From: a virus
Strand: one strand, 5' to 3'
Length of the DNA stretch: 64,000 nt
Virus record (IMG/VR): IMGVR_UViG_3300029985_000036
Location: 22,570-86,569 of that record
This document shows positions 8,627 through 17,692 of this stretch, in pieces (the first letter of the stretch is position 1; the number at the start of each line of letters is the position of its first letter). The notes beneath the pieces are model-generated. The model was not told the DNA's origin and did not search any database. It worked only from the letters and a program-made list of their open reading frames with translations. Both the position numbers and the translations under genes were made by a program.

Positions 8627-10743
8627 CCAAACTCGTCCTTTGTGTATATATCACTGAGCAATGTCTGATCCTTACTATCAGTATATGCAATACCAAGTGA
8701 TCTCATCGTGACTATGAAGGGAGTCGAATTCGCATAGGTGATACCACGAATGTCAATGATCGGACGTAGAATTGCAGGAACCTGTTTAAGTGTCATTGGT
8801 ATCACCAATCGGGTAATCGCTCTTGGATTTTTGTCCATAAATCCAACAAGCCGTTCATACAATGGTGAATCGAATGCCTTAACTAATGCTAGATATCTAG
8901 GGTCTTTTAAGACCTTTCCATCTTGCAACAACGGAAGAACATATCCCTTCGATGGAATAACAAATTCACCAAACTTCGATCTAAAGACTTCTTCCCACAA
9001 CCTCCAATAATAGTGACTTGAAACTGCTGCATCCTTGTAGTCAGTCTCATTGCGAATGGGTGTTGTAGTCAGAAAAAGACGTTCCCCCGCTTCGAGTGAT
9101 TTGATTACTTTGTTTTCATGATCCAGAACACGTGTTAAACAATCTGCAACTTCAATTGTACCTTTTTCCATAACGGTATCAAAGATCCAATTTACAAAAT
9201 CCTTTCCAGCTTTCACTGTTTCTTTACACATTGCGCTAGATCGATAAGACAGTCCTTTAATATCTTCCTTTGATTTTGGAAGAACAAATCCTTCTTGGAC
9301 TGCAACACGTCCAGCATATTGTTTAGGAAGTGGAGTGCGAAGCATGAGAGGATAGAGGAACTCATTCTTCATTGCAATCCGATATCGATCTTCTCCTTCT
9401 GCTCCAAAGTTAGTACTCAATCGAGCAAATACTTGTTCTAGTGTCATTGTAATCAAAAATACTACAAATCCATTAATAGCATATGCATCTGGACCAAAGG
9501 ATACATGTCCAACATACCATTCAATCCAAGATTGTGTAGAAAAAATCACACTATCTGTATCTGAGATGATAACAGCTTTACGAATCATATTTGGATGTGA
9601 CATTGCATCTGCCACATCACAATCGACACGCAAGAATGTTGAAATCAGAGGTCCAATACCATTCAGTTTATTTTGCATGTGATTGCCAATAGCAATCAAA
9701 TGTCTGACCCCATCTGGTTCTTCTATCAGTGCATCAGATACTGGTTTTCGACCAATCAGATCTGCATTTAACCCAGATACCATGGCCAAGAGATCGCCAT
9801 TACAATTGAAGATATCTGTTGGCTTTGCAGTAGGATCAATTGTTACATCAGTTCTAAAGAATTCTTTTAAGTATGGACGAAATACATGTTCATTTCGAAT
9901 AAGAAGAGTCTTTAAACAATATGCATAATAAACAAATGTGCGTTCGTTCATAGAAAGAGATGCAATAAATTTAGTGAGAGCATTTCGAAGTTTTTCTGTA
10001 ATACGTTGATATAAACACAGACTGTGAATAAAGTGTTCAACTACATCACTGATGGTTGGAATAATAATTCCATATTGGGCTACAACAGATGCTAAGTCTA
10101 GAGGACATATCCGTACCAGTTGCATGCAATAATTAATACAGTGATCTGGTGTTGGAAAGTAGAAATTTCCTTCAAGCATCTTTTCAACATGAGCATAACC
10201 ACACATAATGCTATGCCGTGCTAGACTTGTAACAGCATTATATCCAGGTTTGTCATATAGAGGATTGTGGGCTGAACCAAAAGCTCCAGGAATGGAGTTA
10301 TTTTCAATCTTAGTTGAAGCTTGTAGATAGTTATATCGTTGTTCTAAACCACGGTCTCCGACAGAAGCCGCTTTTAACATTTTCTTCTTTAGAACTTTAC
10401 GAGTACCTATGTTATCTAGAATTTTTCGTTTAAGAAAACTTTCTTTGACTGAGGGTGGCATATAAATTACACCAGCTGGTGTAATGATGTTCTTTCGCAA
10501 GGTATCTGTATAAGTTAAAAGATCTGTTGTTTCAATTTTACCATTGCCGTATGATGGATAATTGATCATCTTTAGAGTCGGACGTCTTAACGATTTGGTT
10601 ACTTCATTGTTGATGAATGTTTGAATTTGAGCGACTGGAACATGAGGATATTGTCTACATAGAAATGCAGACATATTCTCACCATATGCCCGCAATAAGG
10701 AAACGGGATCTCTCTCATACGAATTGAATTTAAAGTAATCCAT
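8584..10743 (-). CDS. Family B DNA polymerase, palm/thumb half of a split enzyme
   Basis: 719 residues. Motif B is visible as K145...N149-S150...G (QASTKIENNSIPGAFG), preceded by ITPAGVIY and a basic RKVLKKKML stretch as in the fingers of this family. Motif C is ISDTDS at residues 393-398, with the metal-binding Asp395 and Asp397. Further on, MKNEFLYPLML and KQYAGR match the KxY region, and KGLSYRSS the thumb entry. There is no 3'-5' exonuclease and no motif A (DxxSLYPS) before motif B, so the N-terminal half with motif A has to be encoded elsewhere. Replicates phage DNA. The ATG at 10743 follows an in-frame stop; the ribosome site is weak (GGGATTG). Confidence 0.85.
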   Translation of the reverse strand: MDYFKFNSYERDPVSLLRAYGENMSAFLCRQYPHVPVAQIQTFINNEVTKSLRRPTLKMINYPSYGNGKIETTDLLTYTDTLRKNIITPAGVIYMPPSVKESFLKRKILDNIGTRKVLKKKMLKAASVGDRGLEQRYNYLQASTKIENNSIPGAFGSAHNPLYDKPGYNAVTSLARHSIMCGYAHVEKMLEGNFYFPTPDHCINYCMQLVRICPLDLASVVAQYGIIIPTISDVVEHFIHSLCLYQRITEKLRNALTKFIASLSMNERTFVYYAYCLKTLLIRNEHVFRPYLKEFFRTDVTIDPTAKPTDIFNCNGDLLAMVSGLNADLIGRKPVSDALIEEPDGVRHLIAIGNHMQNKLNGIGPLISTFLRVDCDVADAMSHPNMIRKAVIISDTDSVIFSTQSWIEWYVGHVSFGPDAYAINGFVVFLITMTLEQVFARLSTNFGAEGEDRYRIAMKNEFLYPLMLRTPLPKQYAGRVAVQEGFVLPKSKEDIKGLSYRSSAMCKETVKAGKDFVNWIFDTVMEKGTIEVADCLTRVLDHENKVIKSLEAGERLFLTTTPIRNETDYKDAAVSSHYYWRLWEEVFRSKFGEFVIPSKGYVLPLLQDGKVLKDPRYLALVKAFDSPLYERLVGFMDKNPRAITRLVIPMTLKQVPAILRPIIDIRGITYANSTPFIVTMRSLGIAYTDSKDQTLLSDIYTKDEFGCFLPGAIDSALAH

Positions 10744-10897
10744 GGATCAATCCCATCAAAGTGTGTTGTGGATTCTATTAGATGTCCATCCCAAGTATGA
10801 AATAACGGTTCTTTAAATATATGTAATTTTGAATTTGGGTAAACCATTGCATGAGGCGAATAACCTTTTTTATTCATAGTTATACAGGAGCAATTTT

Positions 10898-11182
10898 ATG
10901 TCAGATGATATCCGCCAAGAATTGGATGAACACAAGAAAAATCTTCTTGAATTGAGGAAGCAGATTGTTATTTATCGTGAACAAAAAAGTGGTGATCGTC
11001 AATATACATCTCAAGATGGTGTATTGGTTGTTGCTATTGATGGGTTACTAACAACCCTCGGTACAACAGATCCAACTAAGATTACACTTGAATCTATTGT
11101 CAAGTTAGATGATGACATTCAAGAAGTGGTTCGGTCATCAGAAGTATTTCTCCAGAGGCATGCCCCGAATCCTGTTGTGTAA
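10898..11182 (+). CDS. Small coiled-coil protein
   Basis: 94 residues; AGGAGC precedes the ATG. The first 30 residues have a heptad-like pattern (LDEHKKNLLELRKQI), followed by a globular-looking acidic part. It is the first gene of a plus-strand run that goes on to the frameshifted protein and the chaperonin. Function unknown. Confidence 0.7.
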   Translation: MSDDIRQELDEHKKNLLELRKQIVIYREQKSGDRQYTSQDGVLVVAIDGLLTTLGTTDPTKITLESIVKLDDDIQEVVRSSEVFLQRHAPNPVV

Positions 11183-11243
11183 TATTCTTCTTCCGGTGTC
11201 TAGGTTTAATATACTGGAAGAACTTACAGAAAGATAATCAATA

Positions 11244-12068
11244 ATGTCAGTTCTTCCAGAGGTCATGAACATAGAGATACTCTCTGATAAATTTGTTGGT
11301 AATTATTGTAGAGATATATTTTATCGTCCCTATTTACGTAAGCTTCGCTACTTATATTTTGGTCTTGAACACAGTAACGATTTCTTTGTGTTCAGTGATA
11401 CAGAAGACCTTAAATTTAAGTATTGTGAAGCACTCCAAACAACAGGTATTGTTAAAATAACCAATGATCTACATCTTAGAGCAATCAACAATTGGTTTGC
11501 ACGTCGTGGGATCGATCGTTCTGTTCCGATGTTGGTATATTTTGGCACTTTAATGACATTGTTAAGTAAAATATCCTGGGAATCTCCAGACATTAAAGTT
11601 AGACAAACCCCAGAAGGAGTTGTTCTATTTTCAGTAGGAGAAGAAATTGATGTTATGATTGCTAGACCCTGTGATACATATTTCACGTTAACCAAATTAC
11701 AAGCTTATGTAGACAAATATAATACCATATTTTTCAATCCTACTCAACCAAGTCATCGGATATCTGTACCAGAAACAACAACTCCCAACAAACTGCAGCG
11801 TTTGTCGGTATCGTGTCAAGAGCTTTATGACAACGGTTTTCTTGATAAAGATTGTTTTGATGTTAATCTTATGCTTCTTGCAGGACGAGATGTATTGTTA
11901 ATCAAATCGCTATTACAAAAAAATACATCATACTCAAGTGGAATTCGTATCTGGTCAGATACCAGTCAACGATGTTTAAATTATGGCGGATACTATACGG
12001 ATGCGAATGTTTCACTATGTGGTATTCGCGATAATGTTTTCCTTTTTCCCAGAATCAAACCGGAGTAA
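11244..12068 (+). CDS. Unknown protein, probable tail or assembly gene
   Basis: 274 residues with no motif I recognise. It lies five bases before the next gene, so is surely in the same operon. Composition is that of a soluble mixed alpha/beta protein with an aromatic-rich N-terminal part. Position beside a probable frameshifted tail-assembly protein and the chaperonin suggests a role in virion assembly, as inference only. Confidence 0.65.
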   Translation: MSVLPEVMNIEILSDKFVGNYCRDIFYRPYLRKLRYLYFGLEHSNDFFVFSDTEDLKFKYCEALQTTGIVKITNDLHLRAINNWFARRGIDRSVPMLVYFGTLMTLLSKISWESPDIKVRQTPEGVVLFSVGEEIDVMIARPCDTYFTLTKLQAYVDKYNTIFFNPTQPSHRISVPETTTPNKLQRLSVSCQELYDNGFLDKDCFDVNLMLLAGRDVLLIKSLLQKNTSYSSGIRIWSDTSQRCLNYGGYYTDANVSLCGIRDNVFLFPRIKPE

Positions 12069-12073
12069 AATAT

Positions 12074-13516
12074 ATGTCAATCGATGATGATAATGAAGTT
12101 GTCCCAGTTGAAGATACAATTGTTCCACCAGAAGTGACTATCGTTCCAGTAGAAGATGAAGATTCGGAAGTAACTGAAGAGACGTCTGAAGAAGTAACAC
12201 CGGCACCTGTTATTGCCAAGATTCGTTTATTTCTAGAATCCCTAGACACCGAAGAATTATCTGCTTTGGTAGAGGCACGCCGTCGTCGTCTAGGAGATGA
12301 TGCTTTTATTGTTTCCGCAACATCTCCGGGTAATTATGACTATTTATTGTCTGAACTCAGTGGTGCTCATAGCATCGAAGCAGATCGGTCACGTGCTTCT
12401 ATTTCTTCTATCAAAGACTCTTCTTTGTTCAATACCAAATTGGTTCGGGGCGGAAAGACCATTCTTGGTACCATGAAGCCACATCGTGCGGCTGGAAATG
12501 GTGCGATGTTGACAGGTGCCGACGCATTGGCAGCACTTGCAATTCGTGATAAATGGATGAAACGTGTTCCACTTTATAACAGTGGATTTTCTGTTGATAT
12601 CATTGCACCAACATTGTCTGCGTTGAATACTTTCTTTAATAAAGCCCATGATGTTACCAATTCGTATGGTCGACAGTTTGGTGGATTGTTCTTCTATTTC
12701 CACGACTTGATGATTAAAGAAGCCATTGTAGAATTGGTACTTCCATTGATCATCAATTCTACTCTACGCAATGCAAAACGTGGTGACACCCTAGTTCGCA
12801 ATATCAAACTTGTTGATCTCAAACTGATTCTGAATGCCATTGGCGCATTGATGTTTCCTGATGGTTTTAATTTTACGCATGTATGTTCGAACCCAGATGG
12901 TTCCTGTACCCATCATGAAGAGGTGTTGATTGACATCAACAAACTTGCACGATATGATTTTAGCAAGTTGACTGATGACTGTATTCATCACATGACTCGT
13001 CTGACAGATATTACACCAACCCAATTGAACATCTATCAGGCACAGTTGGGCTTCAATGAAGTTGAGATTCGATACAAGCAGTATGGGTTCACCATGCAAA
13101 TGCCAAGTCTGAATGACTATTTAGACTACGGTCGTAGCTACAATAGTGAACTTCTTAGTAATGTATTTGTTTCAAATCCAGATGCTGTTGTTCGGGCTGT
13201 TATGTTCTCGTATTATCAGATCTATACTCCCTTTATAGCAAAACTTACCTTGTATAATGAGGATGATTCTGTTGATTTTTGGACACTAGACAAAGATACT
13301 ATCACTCATATGCTCCTGCGTCTCCAATCAGAAGACACAGAAGGCACATTGATCAAAAACTTCGATGACTTCATTGCCAATTCTGAAATCGGTCGTATCT
13401 GTTATCCTGCAGTTGCATGTCCTGCTTGTAACTATGTACCAGGGAGTGGCTATTATACAGTCGATCCGACCTTGGCTTTTTTTATTCAATCGCTAATGAA
13501 ATTAGACCAGACCTGA
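12074..13516 (+). CDS. Cys-rich protein with two possible zinc sites; zero-frame product of a -1 frameshift gene
   Basis: 480 residues in the zero frame. Residues 1-45 are an acidic, Pro/Val/Thr-rich tail. A Cys/His cluster (CSNPDGSCTHH) sits near residue 278 and a second one (CYPAVACPAC) near 453, each able to bind zinc. Thirteen codons before the stop, codons 468-470 read GCT TTT TTT and contain a T TTT TTT heptamer. Slipping back one base there opens a further 131 codons without a stop. The unshifted product ends in MKLDQT. Phage tail-assembly chaperones and some baseplate proteins use this kind of shift, but the family of this protein is not recognised. Ribosome site CGGAGTAA. Confidence 0.8.
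   Translation: MSIDDDNEVVPVEDTIVPPEVTIVPVEDEDSEVTEETSEEVTPAPVIAKIRLFLESLDTEELSALVEARRRRLGDDAFIVSATSPGNYDYLLSELSGAHSIEADRSRASISSIKDSSLFNTKLVRGGKTILGTMKPHRAAGNGAMLTGADALAALAIRDKWMKRVPLYNSGFSVDIIAPTLSALNTFFNKAHDVTNSYGRQFGGLFFYFHDLMIKEAIVELVLPLIINSTLRNAKRGDTLVRNIKLVDLKLILNAIGALMFPDGFNFTHVCSNPDGSCTHHEEVLIDINKLARYDFSKLTDDCIHHMTRLTDITPTQLNIYQAQLGFNEVEIRYKQYGFTMQMPSLNDYLDYGRSYNSELLSNVFVSNPDAVVRAVMFSYYQIYTPFIAKLTLYNEDDSVDFWTLDKDTITHMLLRLQSEDTEGTLIKNFDDFIANSEIGRICYPAVACPACNYVPGSGYYTVDPTLAFFIQSLMKLDQT
13477..13483 (+). promoter_or_regulatory. Candidate programmed -1 ribosomal frameshift site (T_TTT_TTT)
   Basis: Seven T residues positioned in the zero frame as xxT TTT TTT, the ideal slippery heptamer in which both P- and A-site tRNAs re-pair after moving back one base. 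The -1 frame is open from here to 13878. Sequence and frame arithmetic are direct observation; that the ribosome uses the site is inference. Confidence 0.7.
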
Positions 13517-13878
13517 TTTCAGATGTAAAATATCAAGACTATATCACACGGCTACGATATATTCAAGATACCGTTTTATCTGGAGTTAAAAATGGTATCG
13601 ATCGGTTCTCTGCAATCATTGCTTTCAATGAATCATTTTATCAACTGCGCACAACTGCACCTTCAATGTTAAATGATGTTGCATATGTTTCAAGAACTGG
13701 ATATCACAATACCATTTGTGAAATTGATCCACTTGCAAAACTAGTTGCACAATATCTCGTTACCACAGATTGGGTAGAACGATATGGTCTTTCCTATGAG
13801 GCCACTCTGCAGTTAACTTATGCAGAGTGGATTCGTATGCAAAATGCTCTCAATTCTCGATCAACCGTACCAAGTTAA
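13483..13878 (+). CDS. C-terminal extension reached by -1 frameshift
   Basis: About 131 codons in the -1 frame, starting YSIANEIRPDLISDV and ending in NSRSTVPS. The first in-frame ATG is only at 13666 and has no ribosome site, so the reading frame makes sense only as a continuation of the 480-residue protein, giving a fused product of about 601 residues. The extension is soluble-looking and helical. It overlaps nothing downstream: the chaperonin begins 30 bases after its stop. Confidence 0.72.
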   Translation, partial: YSIANEIRPDLISDVKYQDYITRLRYIQDTVLSGVKNGIDRFSAIIAFNESFYQLRTTAPSMLNDVAYVSRTGYHNTICEIDPLAKLVAQYLVTTDWVERYGLSYEATLQLTYAEWIRMQNALNSRSTVPS

Positions 13879-13907
13879 ATCTTATTAAAAGTATAGGGAT
13901 AAAATAT

Positions 13908-15788
13908 ATGCTCGACGGCCAACAAACGATTACTGGAAATCACAACGTTACCAACACCTTGAGTGGTACAGAGTTCTACACTCACGTGATTTCAACATGT
14001 CAACAGATTTATGATGTGTTGGTAGCACATTGTGGTCCCCATGCGACAGATGCACTTATCATTCAACCGAATGATGGACGAAATCTCAAAGATCCAATCT
14101 ATGCCATCTTCACCAAAGATGGCATTAACATTGTTCGATCTATCGAATTTGTAAGTCCCATTCAAAAACACATCCAAAACTTGGTTGCTTATGTTGGTAG
14201 TCGCGTTGATGCAAAAAGTCATGACGGCACAACAACTGCTATGTTGTTCTTTACCTCGTTGGTTATGGAGTATTACACCAACATTAACGATTGTTTGGTA
14301 GCAGGACAATTACCAGACTATCGGCTGATGAAAAAAGAGTTACATACCACCTTTCAGTTGCTGATTGATGGGTTAGAAGAGGCAGTTGTCACTGTTGATA
14401 GTTTTGCTAAAGACAAACAGCTTACACGAAAAGAAGCTGTTCGTTATGTCGCATATCATCAAGCCATGCTGTCTAGCAAAGGTGATACCGAACTATCTGA
14501 TGCTATTGTAGAGGTGGTTGAAACTCTACCTGTCGAGTTGTATGGATTGTTTTCTGTTTCTCAATCAAAGATTGAAACGGATCATCGATTCACAGTAACT
14601 CATGATGATTTTGATTTCACGATGAATGTCATCAGCAATCTTGATGATATGAATCATCGAATGGGAACTGAGTATCTGGCCGAGTCGTGTGATCTGATTG
14701 TCTCTGAAGATGATCTGGTCCGTGGCAACCCAGCACTTACGTTGATCGAAGATCATCTTACAAATGCACATGCAGGAAATCGTACTTGTGATTTAGTTAT
14801 TGTCACTAAATCCATGGATGCAACTCTCATCGGTATGATTTCAACGTATAATCGTAGCAACAAATACAAAATCATTGTATTTCCTTTCAGCACACACAAA
14901 CCCTATAGTAGTCGTGTTACTTTGTTAAGTGCCGTTGCTGCAGTAGCAAGTGTCTCTTCCTTGGTAGAACACGTCATTGATCCAACCCTTCCCTACCTCA
15001 TTCAGAATGCCAAAGTGCATTATCACAATCGTCGATTGTTCCTAAGCAATCTCTATCAGAAAGATGGTTCTCCTTATCATCCCTCATTTCAGGATAAACA
15101 TCGTTTTCTACCATATACCCTAATGGTAGCAGATATTCGAACTGAACTTGAAGGATTCACATCTGGTCGTCGTCGTATTGAAACTGCGGCCGATAGTGCC
15201 ATGTATGAAGACTATGTTGACATCTATCGTCGAATGATTAGTTCGGATATTCGCAATCTTCAGATTTCTGGAATGCGTCATGATACCCTTGCAGATCATG
15301 ATGTTCTGCAAGATGCATTTGGTGCTGTGTTATCTTCGCTTGAACATGGTTTTGTATTCGATGGATATCTCAAACTTCAGATTGCACTCGATCTAGAAGG
15401 GATTAGTAGTGATTCCGAGATGATCGTTAGTCGAACTGTTTGGAATGTTTTGAAAACTGTGCATAAGCGGGATGCACAAACCATAATTAAAATTGGACTT
15501 CAGCCAGTCCAGGAGCTTTCACAATTTGCTGACCGAATGGATATGGTTGCTTATCAAGTCAAAGCTAATCATAACTCATATCTTTACTATCCAGTGGATA
15601 GTGATCCTACTAAGCGACTTGATGAAACACAACCAGTTGGTAATGGGTTGATTCCAGAAGTAACGCCTGTTCTTCAACCAGCCGATAGCTATCGTGAATT
15701 GTTCAAGCGCGTAGAAGATCTACTGCCAAAGTTGATCAACACAAGCCGTGCTATTATTCCGAATACGGTTAATGCAACAACGACCTGA
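13908..15788 (+). CDS. Phage GroEL-like chaperonin
   Basis: 626 residues from the ATG at 13908; the open frame extends further upstream but that part overlaps the previous gene. The equatorial ATPase signature is clear: TKDGINIVRSIEF (residues 69-81) and the phosphate-binding SHDGTTTAM at 104-112 with Asp106, matching DGTTT of GroEL. Near the C-terminus LQDAFGAVLSSLEHG matches the region around the catalytic Asp398 of GroEL (here QDAF). The family folds substrate proteins in an ATP-driven chamber; phages EL and OBP carry related single-protein chaperonins that work without GroES. The chain is longer than GroEL (about 548) and the apical part between is divergent. No GroES-like gene is visible nearby. 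Confidence 0.88.
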   Translation: MLDGQQTITGNHNVTNTLSGTEFYTHVISTCQQIYDVLVAHCGPHATDALIIQPNDGRNLKDPIYAIFTKDGINIVRSIEFVSPIQKHIQNLVAYVGSRVDAKSHDGTTTAMLFFTSLVMEYYTNINDCLVAGQLPDYRLMKKELHTTFQLLIDGLEEAVVTVDSFAKDKQLTRKEAVRYVAYHQAMLSSKGDTELSDAIVEVVETLPVELYGLFSVSQSKIETDHRFTVTHDDFDFTMNVISNLDDMNHRMGTEYLAESCDLIVSEDDLVRGNPALTLIEDHLTNAHAGNRTCDLVIVTKSMDATLIGMISTYNRSNKYKIIVFPFSTHKPYSSRVTLLSAVAAVASVSSLVEHVIDPTLPYLIQNAKVHYHNRRLFLSNLYQKDGSPYHPSFQDKHRFLPYTLMVADIRTELEGFTSGRRRIETAADSAMYEDYVDIYRRMISSDIRNLQISGMRHDTLADHDVLQDAFGAVLSSLEHGFVFDGYLKLQIALDLEGISSDSEMIVSRTVWNVLKTVHKRDAQTIIKIGLQPVQELSQFADRMDMVAYQVKANHNSYLYYPVDSDPTKRLDETQPVGNGLIPEVTPVLQPADSYRELFKRVEDLLPKLINTSRAIIPNTVNATTT

Positions 15789-15821
15789 TTGTGATACTAT
15801 GAGTTTTATGAGGAGTAGGTT

Positions 15822-16283
15822 ATGAGTGGTTCGACATTATTGGTAAATCAAGCTGTCATCGGAGAGACAGTTACATTTACGTCTAAAAATCCAGTCGATC
15901 CGACTGTGTATAAAGGCATTATCACAGGTATCATTACACCTGCTCTTGCCACCACCTTCGGTTTCGATTCTGTTTCTTACAATGCTGGAGTACAGCGAGC
16001 GGATCCTACCGTAGGTTCTATTTCTGTACTCAACTATTTTGTTATTACACTCACCAACAACCAGCCTGCTCCAGCTAATCGTTTGTTTGCAAATGAATGG
16101 ATCGCAGCTGGTTCTTTCTCAGTCATCCAGAGCGCCACTGTTTACAATATCAATGTGTATGATATTCCAGCAACTGGTCTCAATGCGATTATAACTGTTC
16201 TTCGTTCCGCTGGATTTAATGCGGTTCCTGTAACCGCCCCATCGGGAGCAGCCTTGAGTCAGGGTTCTACCACTACTCCGTAA
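15822..16283 (+). CDS. Small beta-rich protein, probable virion component
   Basis: 153 residues; GAGGAG lies upstream of the ATG. Rich in Thr, Ala, Val and Asn with few charges and a regular alternation typical of beta-sheet virion proteins. It follows the chaperonin by 33 bases and closes the plus-strand operon before a terminator. It may be a chaperonin client or decoration/tail protein, which is a guess. Confidence 0.6.
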   Translation: MSGSTLLVNQAVIGETVTFTSKNPVDPTVYKGIITGIITPALATTFGFDSVSYNAGVQRADPTVGSISVLNYFVITLTNNQPAPANRLFANEWIAAGSFSVIQSATVYNINVYDIPATGLNAIITVLRSAGFNAVPVTAPSGAALSQGSTTTP

Positions 16284-16380
16284 CATGGCACAGTGCATTT
16301 ATATCACCACAAACAACAACCGGTAATAAGCTGTTGTGGTTGATATATTTGTGTTGTTAATAAAAAAAGAAGAAGAAGAA

Positions 16381-16412
16381 GAGTAGGATGTGGCATATGC
16401 CACATCCTACTC
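16381..16412. terminator. Perfect 32-base palindrome flanked by A/T runs
   Basis: Self-complementary palindrome between convergent genes, with an A-rich run on its left (T-run for minus-strand transcripts) and TTTCTCTC on its right, so it can act on both strands. Confidence 0.75.
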
Positions 16413-16418
16413 TTTCTC

Positions 16419-16772
16419 TCATTGTACTGAACGACCGGTCCATCCCTCGATCTTCATTGCTTCAGCCACATGTGGATCGAGAGTTGCATATGGTGCGCAA
16501 CAATACCAATCGAAGTAATCCCCACGCCCAATAATCGCGGCAATCAAATCCCCAGCAGAACGAAAGCTATAACCCGCAGTATCACCGTTGGTGTGTGTCC
16601 ACTCCATATTGGCGAGAGATCCCCACACGGCTTTGCAGAGATCATCATCATTCAGCATGTGCTCACCAAGAGCGCGATTGACAGCGACTTCAAACGTATC
16701 CTGTAGATCTAAAGCTCGACCTCCAGGAACACCACCAACACCACCAAAGCTCTTTGGTACATAATCTGACAT
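16419..16772 (-). CDS. Conserved-looking hypothetical protein
   Basis: 117 residues from the ATG at 16772, chosen because AGAAGGACG precedes it; a longer frame starts 9 codons earlier without such a site. The middle has a Trp/Cys-rich stretch (SAGDLIAAIIGRGDYFDWYC) that looks like a compact conserved domain; I have a memory of similar short hypothetical proteins in other genomes but no function. First of three small minus-strand genes. Confidence 0.65.
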   Translation of the reverse strand: MSDYVPKSFGGVGGVPGGRALDLQDTFEVAVNRALGEHMLNDDDLCKAVWGSLANMEWTHTNGDTAGYSFRSAGDLIAAIIGRGDYFDWYCCAPYATLDPHVAEAMKIEGWTGRSVQ

Positions 16773-16811
16773 ATTCAACGTCCTTCTGTTTAGAGACAAC
16801 CAAACGTGGGT

Positions 16812-16841
16812 TTACATTCCCAGTAGAATCGCGATCAACAT
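16812..16841 (-). CDS. Possible nine-residue hydrophobic peptide
   Basis: A very strong ribosome site (TAGGAGGTAATT) is followed by an ATG and nine codons, MLIAILLGM, before a stop. It lies between two small genes. Either a tiny membrane peptide or a translated leader; evidence is the ribosome site alone. Confidence 0.25.
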   Translation of the reverse strand: MLIAILLGM

Positions 16842-16879
16842 AATTACCTCCTAAAATACCGGTATCCTAAAAGTCGATA

Positions 16880-17386
16880 TTAGCCTTGAATGACTACAGT
16901 TTCAAGTGCCAACCTAATACGTTTGCCGAATCTTGGTGTTTTACAAACATTGGCAACCTCACCAAAGGATTCCCAGAAACGAGGAGCCACTTCTTTGATC
17001 AGAATGTCATATTCAATGTCTTCAGCTACCGGTTTATTCAAGACGGCATATTGGGCGGTTACCATGGCTCCCATATGCCGAATGGTAATAACACCAGACC
17101 CATTATCAAAACGATCCATAACTGTTACAATTTCAGATGGATCAATTTCACCGTGTTCATGTAGAAGAAATTTCTGTTGTGCCTCATTCAGATTCGATTC
17201 GAGCTCCAGTGTATATACAACTGGTGCATAGATCGAACTGAATACCGGAGGTTCCACTGGAAGTTCTTCTGCTTCCTTTTTGATCGAAGCTGATTTTGTT
17301 TTTGAAGAACAGGAAGCAACAATTCCGATTCCACCAAGAACCAGCAGAGCAGTAGCAGAGATTCCAGCAACGAGTAGTTTTGACAT
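16880..17386 (-). CDS. Membrane-anchored or lipoprotein-like small protein
   Basis: 168 residues. The N-terminus has a lysine, then a hydrophobic stretch (residues ~4-24, LLVAGISATALLVLGGIGIV) followed by ASCSS, which resembles a signal sequence with a lipobox-like Cys26. The remainder is soluble and acidic. Likely exported or membrane-tethered; function unknown. AAAGGTG lies upstream of the ATG. Confidence 0.65.
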   Translation of the reverse strand: MSKLLVAGISATALLVLGGIGIVASCSSKTKSASIKKEAEELPVEPPVFSSIYAPVVYTLELESNLNEAQQKFLLHEHGEIDPSEIVTVMDRFDNGSGVITIRHMGAMVTAQYAVLNKPVAEDIEYDILIKEVAPRFWESFGEVANVCKTPRFGKRIRLALETVVIQG

Positions 17387-17428
17387 GATGCACCTTTTGT
17401 GTTGAGTTTGGGTATAGCAGAAAGATCA

Positions 17429-17614
17429 TTACGCCATTGGGTATCGAGTGGATCTCCATACTGTCTTATTACAAATATCACCAAGATGCCATAATTGCAT
17501 ATCGGTGATATCATCACAAGAAGATTTGTGAATCTGAGGATATAGTTCATCCTCAAGAATCTGCACTGGGGAATACAGAAGGGGAGGATTATTGATCGGA
17601 ATCTCAATGGGCAT
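17429..17614 (-). CDS. Small hypothetical protein
   Basis: 61 residues with two Cys near the middle and end (SSCDD, GDICN). The ribosome site AAAGGAGT is strong. It is the first gene after the promoter-like motif at 17655-17690. Two other overlapping frames here lack such a site. Confidence 0.6.
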   Translation of the reverse strand: MPIEIPINNPPLLYSPVQILEDELYPQIHKSSCDDITDMQLWHLGDICNKTVWRSTRYPMA

Positions 17615-17654
17615 GAGAAAACTCCTTTGAGTAAATACAGAGTTGTATTACTTC

Positions 17655-17690
17655 AAATAAGTAATATATATTTCAATGAGAATGAACTCC
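17655..17690 (-). promoter_or_regulatory. Early-type promoter motif
   Basis: Reading on the minus strand: GTTCATTCTCATTG, then AAATATATATTACTTATTTG. Matches the two-block consensus (TTCATYC, ~7 bases, ..AGATATATAYTAC) shared by about ten sites in the window and lies 40 bases before the gene ending at 17429. Confidence 0.65.
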
Positions 17691-17692
17691 AG

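Noticed and set aside
10599-10877. 92-codon minus-strand frame overlapping the DNA polymerase start
   Set aside because: The composition is plausible, but there is no ribosome site, most of it lies in the polymerase gene in another frame, and it carries no motif A. Kept only as a doubt about the polymerase start.
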